Notes under the pieces: model-generated
Told to the model about the DNA's origin: nothing
What the model saw: the letters and a program-made list of their open reading frames with translations, nothing else
The model's database searches: none
Shown: piece after piece, positions 1-9,507 of the stretch
Numbering within the stretch: position 1 is the first letter of the stretch
How the letters are laid out: every line of letters starts with the position of its first letter
Position numbers and translations under genes: made by a program
Origin: Parietaria judaica
Taxonomy: Eukaryota; Streptophyta; Magnoliopsida; Rosales; Urticaceae
NCBI GenBank assembly: GCA_954871525.1
Contig: OX940864.1
Coordinates: 10,410,001-10,474,000 of the forward strand
Direction of reading: 5' to 3'
DNA length: 64,000 nucleotides

Positions 1-1507
1 TGTAATGTTCTTGTTTGTCGAATTTTGCGAAAGGAATATGGCAAAAGTAAAAATAAACTACTGTAAATAATATACCATATATTGGGTTATTGGAGCAAAT
101 AATATACTATGCTTTTGAAATACGACGTAATTATGTGAAACAAATGACAATAAAAAAAATATTGTTTACATTTATCTTTGAGAATTACTACTGCAATAGC
201 GCAATGCGAAATTTTAATATAAAATACTATATATAATTATATATAAGTTAAATACATTACTAATAATATCCTCTTTTTTTTTTTTTTTTAAGATAGGGGC
301 ATTAAGCACATTAATTCTAACTATATATATATACATATATGCATAAATATGCATGCATTTGAAAGGTAAATTTTTTAATTGCCTTTTTTTATTCCAAAGA
401 GTTACATAAAAAAATAACTTTTAATTTTTCAAATGAATGAGTTAATCAGTATTCAATTAGTGATTAACAATTCCTTAAATCTCACTACACCATGCCATGC
501 ACTTTCAGCTTTTAGAGTTAAAATCATTCTCAAATCGAATTATGCTTTTCACTATTTTTTATTTATTTATTTCGGCTGTTTTCGCAGAAGCTAAATGATC
601 ATATATGTTAAATTTTGAGTAGGAAAGATTCAATTACTGTAATAAAACTAACGAATATTTAGAAATTCAATATGCTCTTACATGTGTCAGTGTAACCAAA
701 CGTTAGTGGTTCATGCTTGAAATGTAATATAATGTAATATTTCTCAAATAATTACATGGTCCACCTCCCCTCAAGCACGGCTTTCTATATAATAATATCA
801 CTCAAATAATTGAAACACAAATTATTTTTATGTGTGACTAATTATTATAGTTTTACGTTTCTAAAATACAAAATAGTCATTTTCTAGGAAATTATAAACT
901 ATTTACTTTTTTTTTTTTTTTTTGCTAAACTGCGTACGGTTTTATACGCATTATATAACCAAACTGTTTTGCATTATAAATTTGGTGTAAAAATATCAAC
1001 AAACTGTTTTTTTTTTTTTGTTGAGAAAATATATACGTTTTAGAACATAGCAAAAAAAAGTAAAGAAATGAATATTTTTATACCATATATATTTTTTTAA
1101 AGTAATTTCCTTTTTATACCAAATTTTTTTATAAGAATAATGTAAATATACATTTTTTACTCAAGAATTTCCTACACTATTCCACTATGAACCATATAAA
1201 ATGACTAAAATATAACGACACAATATGTAATTGTCGCGAGGAATCCACTATCAGTGGCGGAAAAAATTCTTCGAGCTTGGGATCTAGATATAAATGAAGT
1301 AACTAAATTTGGATACAGTATCAAAAAGAAAGAAAAAAAAAGGAAAATATAGGCAATAAAAAATATTGTGTTCTTTTTTTTTTTTTGCTCTATATATATA
1401 AATTGTTATGTTCATATATAAGTATGATATCACAAAGTACCGAATCCAATGGGGTCCACTATCACATGTCTTATACACAATTAAAACTTTCACCCTGTAT
1501 ACGATCA

Positions 1508-1560
<53 letters not shown>

Positions 1561-2410
1561 CTATGAATGGACAAATTATGATACTCTTCCATGTAAATAA
1601 GTAAAATATTAGGTCAAAAGGTTGAGTTAGTCTTGCTCACATAAAATATTATTCTAGCAGCTTCCAGGTAAAAATTACAATGGATTCATCTAAGCTAACA
1701 ATATAACAATTATAAGTGCATGAACAACTTATAGTATGTACCGTGAATAACATTGTCGGAAATTCAAAAGAATATAGGAATCATCGATCACCAAAATCTC
1801 CGAAATCTACTCCAATTGTATCAGCCGAAACAAATGGAATCCAATGCTCTGAAAAGTAACATCAAAAGAAAAATCTCTAAAAGACATATCAACTCAAAAT
1901 TCTCTAAAGACATTGTATTTGAATTTGGAATCAAATATTTATTCAAACGCATGCAAATGATAAAATTACAATATAGCAAAAGTGCATCAAACTCTAAACC
2001 AAAGTTTCATTGTAGAATGATAAAGCTAACTCCGATTTGAGACCAATATTATTTCTGGCAACGACCCCGCTGATAAAAAGAAAGCAAGATATTAAGAGAA
2101 TAAAATATAAGCATGCGTTACTGCTACGATAAAAGAATGATAAAGAAAAAAAATGAGAAAAAAAAAAATTACCTATCCGGAAAATTAGATAATAGTCACG
2201 ATGACCAGAGACATGAGTATAATTGTCCGACTTTTTATATTCGAATATGATAGAATGCATCAATAATTCCATTAAGGCATTAACTACCGCAATAATTTTC
2301 ATGATTGTTACAAATGCATGGGTGTTACAAAATTAGTGATGGCTTTTTAGATTCAAAGGATAAATTTGAACGCATCCTAACAAAATTTACTACTGAAAGA
2401 ATGCTATAAA

Positions 2411-2412
<2 letters not shown>
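1..2412. other. AT-rich intergenic DNA, no gene seen
   Basis: Very AT-rich DNA with poly-T/poly-A runs and a (TA)n microsatellite at about 1512-1555. No reading frame here resembles a known protein; the short open frames are mostly low-complexity. A CAGTGGCGGA start at 1254, resembling plant hAT ends, has the 8-mer TCCACTAT before it and again near 1455, but a matching right end is not visible. Confidence 0.6.

Positions 2413-2462
<50 letters not shown>
2413..2462. repeat. (TA)n microsatellite
   Basis: About 50 bases of uninterrupted TA directly outside the left arm of the inverted repeat that bounds the Helitron-like element. A matching (TA)n tract sits outside the right arm at about 5334-5377, so the element probably went into, or carries, TA microsatellite sequence. 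Confidence 0.95.
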
Positions 2463-2465
<3 letters not shown>

Positions 2466-2574
2466 AAAATCTCCAAAGATGATGTGACATGTTATAACAA
2501 AGGAGAATTGGGATTCTAATTTTTTTAGAGTTTTGATTTTTTTTCCTATAAAAATCAACACATAATTACATCGC
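2463..2574 (+). repeat. Left arm of inverted repeat
   Basis: Begins AAGGAAAATCTCCAAAGATG and pairs with the reverse complement of 5228-5337 with only a few mismatches. Its inner end, CACATAATTACATCGC, is repeated once more about 50 bp further in (2618-2640). Confidence 0.85.
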
Positions 2575-2780
2575 CATAGCATTAATTGTTAGAGACTTAA
2601 TTCAATTTATACAAAAAATCAACACATAATTACATCGCGCGGTGGCGATCAATCATTCATTATAATTTAGAATGGAAACACATAGAGGCAATAGAGGCAT
2701 TTGATGCATGAAAATGACGAAACCAATGAAAATACGAAAGAGTTTCCTTTGATTTTATGCATGAAAATGTTTGGAAATAA

Positions 2781-4358
2781 GTAAATTAAACCAATGTAGT
2801 GTTTGACGTAAGCTCAATAAATATTAATTTGTACATTCACATAACCATTAATTCACTATCCTCATTCTTCATCGTAGCTATGAAGTTTCATTGTCGAAAT
2901 TGTGTAACCAGAATCCTGTGCACAAATAAAGTTCGATGAATTTAACTTCTCAATTGACCATTTTCAATTTAGTTATTTAGCTAAAAAGTCACCTGCTTTG
3001 CATGTAGGAAATAAATTTATCAACCCACTTTACCTCCAGTCAATCATAATAATTTAACGAACAATTATATATCTAATTCAGATAACTTGATCTAATTATT
3101 TAACAACGGTGATACGATTTTTAAAAATTGGTATAATTTGATGTGAGAAAACAATAATATTTCTCGCTAAACTATCACTCTTGATATGAAGCACCCTATC
3201 GTTTATAATTTTCTCCACCAACCTTAATAGCCAAGCTTAGTTAATATTATTATTAATTTGAACACTGACCAGATAAACAATATAGAGAAGCTATTCGTTG
3301 GACATTGCCAAAGAGAGTCGTCGGAGACTGGGCATAAGCTAGATAGATATGAAAAGTTTAGCTAATAATGTGAGAAATGTTAAAAATAATGAAATAAACC
3401 AAGAAGAAACGAAAATTATACATACCACAGTTTTTTTTTTAATGATTTTGTGGTTGGAGATGTCTGTTTGCACCCGGGGAAGTCAAAGTAGATGATCTAC
3501 ATGTTAGGGAATAGAGATAAAAAATTCATCTCCTTAACAAAAAACATTACCCACTTTTGAACCATTTTAGTAAATTAAACCAATGTAGTGTTTGACGTAA
3601 GCTCAATAAATATTAATTTGTACATTCACATAACCATTAATTCACTATCCTCATTCTTCATCGTAGCTATGAAGTTTCATTGTCGAAATTGTGTAACCAG
3701 AATCCTGTACACAAATAAAGTTCGATGAATTTAACTTCTCAATTGACCATTTTCAATTTAGTTATTTAGCTAAAAAGTCACCTGCTTTGCATGTAGGAAA
3801 TAAATTTATCAACCCACTTTACCTCCAGTCAATCATAATAATTTAACGAACAATTATATATCTAATTCAGATAACTTGATCTAATTATTTAACAACGGTG
3901 ATACGATTTTTAAAAATTAGTATAATTTGATGTGAGAAAACAATCATATTTCTCGCTAAACTATCACTCTTGATATGAAGCACCCTATCGTTTATAATTT
4001 TCTCCACCAACCTTAATAGCCAAGCTTAGTTAATATTATTATTAATTTGAACACTGACCAGATAAACAATATAGAGAAGCTATTCGTTGGACATTGCCAA
4101 AGAGAGTCGTCGGAGACTGGGCATAAGCTAGATAGATATGAAAAGTTTAGCTAATAATGTGAGAAATGTTAAAAATAATGAAATAAACCAAGAAGAAACG
4201 AAAATTATACATACCACAGTTTTTTTTTTTAATGATTTTGTTGTTGGAGATGTCTGTTTGCACCCGGGGAAGTCAAAGTAGATGATCTACATGTTAGGGA
4301 AGAGAGATAAAAAATTCATCTCCTTAACAAAAAACATTACCCACTTTTGAACCATTTT
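2781..4358. repeat. 789-bp tandem duplication
   Basis: Two adjacent copies, 2781-3569 and 3570-about 4358, both begin GTAAATTAAACCAATGTAGT and run in the same order. I saw only a handful of substitutions (for example CTGTGCAC/CTGTACAC, AATTGGTA/AATTAGTA, GGGAATAG/GGGAAGAG), so the duplication is recent. No coding potential was recognised in the unit; it is AT-rich noncoding DNA within the Helitron-like element. Confidence 0.95.
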
Positions 4359-4419
4359 AGTAAAAAAAAATGAATACTTGTGGAGAGATACTTTAAAATT
4401 CTCAAAGTTGAGTAGTATT

Positions 4420-5230
4420 ACCTTCATTTGTTTTATTTGTGGGGGAAATGTTTCGAAACACTTCGTGATAAACAATATTCTTAATCAGTTTAGGGTCATC
4501 CATGTCCTCATCTGCATTTATTATGATAAGGCCTTCTTGCGATGTTACGCTTGAAACCGCGACATACAGTTGACCATGAGTAAAAACCTGTCATTAAAAA
4601 GTTTTTTATAATTAATTTGGAGCTTTATATTTGTGACTATAATAAATTCAATCAACCCTTTTATTATTACCTGTTTAGGAAGGTACAGTCCAACATGTTT
4701 TAGCGATTGTCCTTGGCTTTTATTGATCGTTATTGCGAAGCACGGGACAAACGGTATTTGACATCGATTAAACTTGAAAGGCCATTTTGTTTCATATGGT
4801 GACATTATAATTCTCGGAATCGTAACATTTTTTCCTTTGTTAGTTCCTGAAATAATATCACCTCGAACAGACCATCTTCCAAGAACTGTTATAATCATTC
4901 TTGTACGTACCATTGCATAGTCCTTCCGGTGCGCCTACCTTTAGATGAATCGCATGATTTGGGATCCCACTAAAACGTGAGCTGTTCAAGAACTCAGTTG
5001 GATAAAGGAGGTCTTCTTCATTTGTTTGCATACTCCCTTTGCATACATTGTCCGAGCTTAGTTATGTTTGTCCTTCCCCGGGTATGGTTTCCATGATAAC
5101 ATCATTTAGCTCTTGAACCATGTCATTCTTGGGCGTTAATATTGCTCGTTCAGTTATGTATTGAGGTTCGTTGTATTGTTCTAACAACGATAAATAAACC
5201 GAGTCGACAATATCTTTCAAAGGGTGTAAT
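4420..5230 (-). pseudogene. Helitron helicase (Pif1-like) C-terminal fragment
   Basis: Read on the minus strand, several blocks match the C-terminal part of Helitron RepHel helicases: ERAILTPKND (about 5145), EEDLLYPTEFLNSSRFSGIP (about 5000), IPFVPCFAITINKSQGQSL (about 4715-4770), then VFTHGQLYVAVSSVTSQEG and the tail GLIIINADEDMDDPKLI. The two last blocks are separated by an 83-bp GT-AG intron (4588-4670) whose removal keeps the frame. The gene is broken: an in-frame stop follows GEGQT, the segment between KVGAP and GLCNGT is missing, and the frame shifts near 4900. The N-terminal Rep nuclease and helicase motifs I-III are absent. In intact elements this enzyme unwinds DNA for rolling-circle transposition. 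Confidence 0.9.
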
Positions 5231-5329
5231 TATGTGTTGATTTTTATAGGAAAAAAATCAAAACTCTAAAAAAATTAGAATCTCAATTCTCCTTTGTTAT
5301 AACATGCCACATCATCTTTGGATATTTTC

Positions 5330-5337
<8 letters not shown>
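5228..5337 (-). repeat. Right arm of inverted repeat
   Basis: Inverted copy of 2463-2574, ending in GGATATTTTCCTTTT directly before a (TA)n tract. It abruptly truncates the helicase reading frame. Confidence 0.85.

Positions 5338-5377
<40 letters not shown>
5334..5377. repeat. (TA)n microsatellite
   Basis: Uninterrupted TA repeat outside the right inverted-repeat arm of the Helitron-like element. Confidence 0.95.
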
Positions 5378-5379
<2 letters not shown>

Positions 5380-5456
5380 GACTTTATTATATTCCCAAGA
5401 TCAATGGAGTTTCAATTCTTTTCTTTAAATTCTAATGAAGGTCAAAATTAAGTAAT

Positions 5457-5913
5457 GGGTTAATGACGGCAAAAATACCCAAAGTTTGGTCAAAGAACCC
5501 CTCGTGTACCCAAAGTTTAAAAGTAGTGGCAAAATACCCAAAGTCACATTTGGGGAGTTGACCACTCCATTCTCGTAACGTCGTTAACTTACCAGTTAAT
5601 TCTGGTCACGTGGACAAATCTGTTTTGTTAAGTGTAATCATTAGGAGTTCAATTAGTTGTGTTAAATAGTATTAATTAGGGGTTTAATTCCTTGTTTTGT
5701 CGTAAACGAGGCTGATGTGGGCTCGTTCACGTGGCAAAAATTATTATGTCAGCAACCCACGTGGCCAGAGTTAATGGGTAAGTTAACGGCGTTACGAGAA
5801 TGAAGTGGTCAACTCCCAAATGCGACTTTGGGTATTTTTGCCACCACTTTTAAACTTTGAGTACACGAGGGGTTCTTTGACCAAACTTTGGGTATTTTTG
5901 CCGTCATTAACCC
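5457..5913. mobile_element. Mutator-like MITE, copy 1
   Basis: Starts GGGTTAATGACGGCAAAAAT and ends with its inverse; the arms pair for about 170 bp, leaving a short centre. Flanked by 9-mers TTAAGTAAT and TTAATTAAT (8 of 9 identical), which fits the 9-10-bp target duplications of Mutator-like elements. Two more copies lie at 27219-27695 and 46197-46665. It has no coding capacity. Confidence 0.9.
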
Positions 5914-7436
5914 TTAATTAATTACAAAATCAATCATATACGCCTAACTCTGAACGAATAAACGTTATCAACTCAACTGTCGTACTCTTAGGCTTCTCAC
6001 TTTCCTTCCCAATTTCAATATTGAAAATTACATAGATGCATAGTTACACCTAGAAGTATGATAAATTCAAGTAACGATATCTAATAATAGGGGAATAAAT
6101 ATATAAGTCTACATTTGCCCCAGATCACACATGACACATAACTTTGTACCGTGTTAGATATTACCAAAGTTTACGTAGAAGATTTTTTTTAAGGGAATAA
6201 ATGTAGAAGAACATATATCATTGTAACTTGTAATATGGCAATATCAAGGATAAATAATCAATAATAATTAGTTGACAATATTAACGTGTCGATGATGCTT
6301 TAATATATCAGTTCACGTAATTAATTTTCACTATGGTTTGACCATGTGGATCAAGAAATCGATATTGATGGTCATCGATTAATTCATTAGAGTATAGGAC
6401 ATAAATAAGTCATGCATGTCCAGGGTTTGATAATGTTATACAAAAATCATTACGTCTATTTATATAAAACTCGGCTTTTCTTTAATTCCCTAATTACTAA
6501 GAATTATAAAAAGATTTATATGACCATCAAATAAAAAGCACACCACACATACGCTTGTTTAATTTATGCTGTATACCAATTAATTATCTTTAGATGCCTT
6601 AACATGTTTTATAAATTTAATGAGGTATATTAAAAAATACCGATGATAGGTGAATTTTTATTGTAAATGGCAAAAAAAAAAGAAGCCATGATTAGCGTTT
6701 TGTCGCGAGGTTTTATTTTTCAGTCAAAATCATTAATGACCTTTTTTTTTTTTTGCCAATTACGATTTTGTAGGACATCGTGATTTTTTTTATTTTATTT
6801 TTTATACTTACATAATACAAGTAATATTATTGTTGGAATAACCACAGTCATGTATTACCATAGAATTATATAGAAATTGATATCAATATTAAAACTTATA
6901 TATCCGTAAAATCTGATCACGAGTATAACACATAACTTTTTTTTTTGATAAATATAACACATAACTTGATCTAGTGTATGCATGGGCATGTAACAAGATA
7001 ATTTCTGGCTTTCTTTTTTAAAAAGAAGTGTCGTCATTTTTTGGACTTAAATGAAACAAATTAATAATGCAAACTGGCCAATCATGCCTAGTGCCTACGT
7101 CTAGGACTTGAGTCGGATCCCACTTGTAATGCATTAAAAGCAAACCTAAAAATAATTGCCTGAATGGTCTCAAAATATATTTTCTTATATTATATCATAT
7201 GGCCATACAAATTTCAGAGTCGTCCTGAGTATATATCAAATAATTTTTTTAAAGGCAATTATATATTTGATATAAATGATATAAACAAAATATAACTTAT
7301 TTCCTGTATACGTAGATAAATTTAGAACTCTGTGTAAAACTAATCAATGTTTGTAATTGTATACATATGGTATTATAAAAAGACATACCTAATAAAATTA
7401 GGGATGACTACCGTAAAGTACTTAAACTTTTCAAAA
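5914..7436. other. Intergenic DNA, no gene seen
   Basis: AT-rich sequence with poly-T runs. No reading frame resembling a known protein, no RNA gene and no clear transposon ends were recognised. Confidence 0.6.
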
Positions 7437-7516
7437 TGTGAGTTTAAGCTTGACTTGTCTCAACAACCCTTAGCAGGATTGTCCCCTACCAGAATGGACC
7501 CGAGCAGAAATGTTCT

Positions 7517-7561
7517 CCACCAGGAATCTCCCCACCAGAAATCTCCCCACCAGGAATGTCC
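7517..7561 (+). repeat. 15-bp x 3 minisatellite in the LTR
   Basis: Three adjacent 15-mers, CCACCAGGAATCTCC, CCACCAGAAATCTCC and CCACCAGGAATGTCC, lie near the LTR start, among scattered CCGAGCAGAAA-like motifs that also occur in the neighbouring full-length Copia element. Confidence 0.85.
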
Positions 7562-7629
7562 CATAGCAGAAATGGGCCCGAGCAGAAAGGACAATGTACC
7601 CTAGCACGTCTGCTAGAGACAATCACGAG

Positions 7630-8099
7630 CAGCGGCGAAGCTAGCTCTTTTATTCAGAAGGGGCACAATTTTTTTTTTAAGAGAATATTAATTAATATTA
7701 AGAATGATTACTCTAAAATAAAAAGAGCGTATATTATAATTGTAAGATCATTTTAAAATTGGTATATTTAGTCAAATAATAAAAGATTGCCTCTAAAAAA
7801 TAAAAATAAGACTACTTATTCGATGATGTAACTAAGTTTAATACATTTGAATACCATTAAAAAAGTTTCAGACTTCTAGTTCTTTTGTTTGTTTCTTTAT
7901 TTTTATTTTTGTAGATTAAACTTTGTTAGTTGATTTTTAATACAAAGTTTTTGCTTTAAAAGTCTCATACTATATACATGCTCTAAAAGTTTATAAACAA
8001 GCACTTAAAACCATTATATATATTACAAATATCAATAAAATATTTAGAAAACCACGGTGGGCACGTGTCCACTCTAAGGCCTTATTGCCTTCGCCACTG
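7630..8099. mobile_element. Non-autonomous hAT element in the solo LTR
   Basis: Begins CAGCGGCGAAG and ends CTTCGCCACTG; the ends are inverted copies (10 of 11). An exact 8-bp target duplication ATCACGAG flanks it (7622-7629 and 8100-8107), the hallmark of the hAT superfamily. There is no transposase. Both subterminal regions resemble those of the larger hAT element at 46871-47983 in the opposite orientation. Confidence 0.92.
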
Positions 8100-8415
8100 A
8101 TCACGAGAAGTAAACTTGAAGCTATTCAAGGAAGGTGCCAAACTTGAGGAGGGATTTGATTTTGATTTCGTTTTCTGATTATGTAAAGATTCGTGTAAAT
8201 GTAAAAGGATTTTATTGAGTTTATTTTAGGAAGTTTCTGAGGGTTAAGCGCTTTATGTCCCCTTTAAATACTAGTGTTAGTGTTTATTTTTTTGCAACGT
8301 AATTTTTGCCTACGATTAATCAAAGAGAATTCTTTCTCCCAATTTTTTGTTTCTATCTTTCTTGTTCTTCTTCGTGTCTTTGGCAGATCTATATCCATTG
8401 GTGACCAACACAAAA

Positions 8416-8934
8416 TAGCATGATCTAAATTCAATTGCACTGATTAATTAAATTATCAAAGTCATGAAATTTACGCTTTCGATTTATATATATATATATA
8501 TATATATATATCTCCATTAACGTTATGATATAATTTACACATGGATGCATCAAGTCAAAAGATTTTACATGAGAAATATCAAAACGTAAAAAAAAAAAAA
8601 AAATTAATTTGAGTTGTTACATGTGTAAAAAAAACTTATCATTCATGAAGACATGTGGTTTTTTTTTTATGAAACGCAAATTTCAGGATTTGGATTGATC
8701 GATGCAATTGAAATTGAAAGTGTGAGAATGCCAAGCAATTTTCAAAATATTTTATTATTTTTTCCCGTAATTATTCCTACAAATTATGCGCCAGAAATTC
8801 TGAGACTTTTGCCGACTTCTCTACATAGCCCGGTAAAAGATGGAGTGTTTTTTTTTTCCTTCCAAAAGCGCCGGTAAAAGTCTTTAAACCACCGGTAAAA
8901 GTCTTGTTTGAAATCGCATATAGATTAGATATAC
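8416..8934. other. Intergenic DNA between two Copia insertions
   Basis: AT-rich DNA with a (TA)n tract at about 8487-8511 and poly-A/poly-T runs. No gene recognised. Confidence 0.6.
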
Positions 8935-9479
8935 TGTGAGCTTAAGCTTGACTTAGTCCGGATGACGACCAGAACCCAGGACGGGCAGAAACACTTGCGA
9001 GGAGTCAGCCCGGGTACCGACCAGAACAGAAGACGGACAGCCGTTCAGCCCAGCTCGGGTGAACACGAGCAGAACGTCCGGATAGAAGGCAAGCTCAGCC
9101 CGGAGCATACGAGCAGGTCAGCTCGGGGACAGAGAGACTGTCCGGGCAGGAAAAGGAAACTCTACCCAGAAAGGAAGACGCGTAGCTTGAGGAACAAGCA
9201 AAGATCAAGTCAAAGATTTGATAGGATTATTTAGGGTAGTTTCCTTATTTTGTGCGATTTGGGTAGCTAGGGTTTTGCCTATGTGAGGCTATAAATATAC
9301 CTAGCATGTACACTTTGTAAAGTGTAGAGTCCATTAGAATTTTGAGTTTATCTTCTTGTATTGCCTTCGATTATTAATCAAGAGAATTTCTTCTCCCAAA
9401 AGTTTGTGTCCTTTATTTTGGTTCGATTTCTTTTGGTGTTATTCGTGTTCTTTGCAGATCCGTGAATTGGGATCCAACA
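8935..9479 (+). repeat. 5' LTR of the Copia element
   Basis: Starts TGTGAGCTTAAGCTTGACTT and ends GATCCAACA. It contains a TATA-like CTATAAATA near 9290, the likely promoter of the element, and an open frame at 8962-9234 that is the same sequence as the C-terminal extension of pol in the 3' LTR. It differs from the 3' LTR at CATTAGAATT/CATTATAATT and TATCTTCTTG/TATCTTTTTG. Confidence 0.97.
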
Positions 9480-9481
9480 AG

Positions 9482-9493
9482 TGGTATCAGAGC
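9482..9493 (+). other. Primer-binding site (initiator Met-tRNA)
   Basis: TGGTATCAGAGC, two bases after the 5' LTR, is the standard plant Copia primer-binding site, complementary to the 3' end of initiator methionine tRNA. Minus-strand cDNA synthesis starts here. Confidence 0.95.
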
Positions 9494-9507
9494 TTCAATC
9501 GAAGAAC

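Larger units (their letters stand above)
2463..5337 (-). mobile_element. Helitron-like element remnant bounded by ~110-bp inverted repeats
   Basis: Two arms of about 110 bp (2463-2574 and 5228-5337) are near-perfect inverted copies, and both abut (TA)n tracts. Between them, on the minus strand, are remnants of the C-terminal part of a Pif1-type helicase of the kind carried by Helitrons. Classical Helitrons lack terminal inverted repeats; Helentron/Helitron2-type elements have inverted subterminal repeats, so this could be that type, or two independent events. No canonical TC start or CTRR end was found. The interior is rearranged by a 789-bp tandem duplication. The coding part is degenerate, so the element cannot be autonomous. 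Confidence 0.6.
7437..8410 (+). mobile_element. Solo LTR of a Copia element, split by a hAT insertion
   Basis: Starts TGTGAGTTTAAGCTTGACTT and ends GACCAACA, so it has TG...CA ends, with the 5-bp direct repeat CAAAA on each side (7432-7436 and 8411-8415). Start and end resemble the LTRs of the full element at 8935-14351, so the families are related. No internal retroviral-type genes adjoin it, as expected after LTR-LTR recombination. Without the 470-bp nested hAT element and its 8-bp duplication the LTR is about 496 bp. A 15-bp unit (CCACCAGGAATCTCC) is repeated three times at 7517-7561. Confidence 0.88.

Noticed and set aside
1254..1462. Possible 200-bp hAT element (CAGTGGCGGA start, TCCACTAT on both sides)
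   Set aside because: The right end does not mirror the left, and one 8-mer repeat alone is weak evidence.
1284..1592. Open frames on both strands over the (TA)n tract
   Set aside because: Tyr-Ile repeats come from the microsatellite; no start context or homology.
1994..2302. 102-codon minus-strand frame, hydrophobic, with a possible intron
   Set aside because: Low-complexity Phe/Ser tract from poly-T; no recognisable family and no promoter signal.
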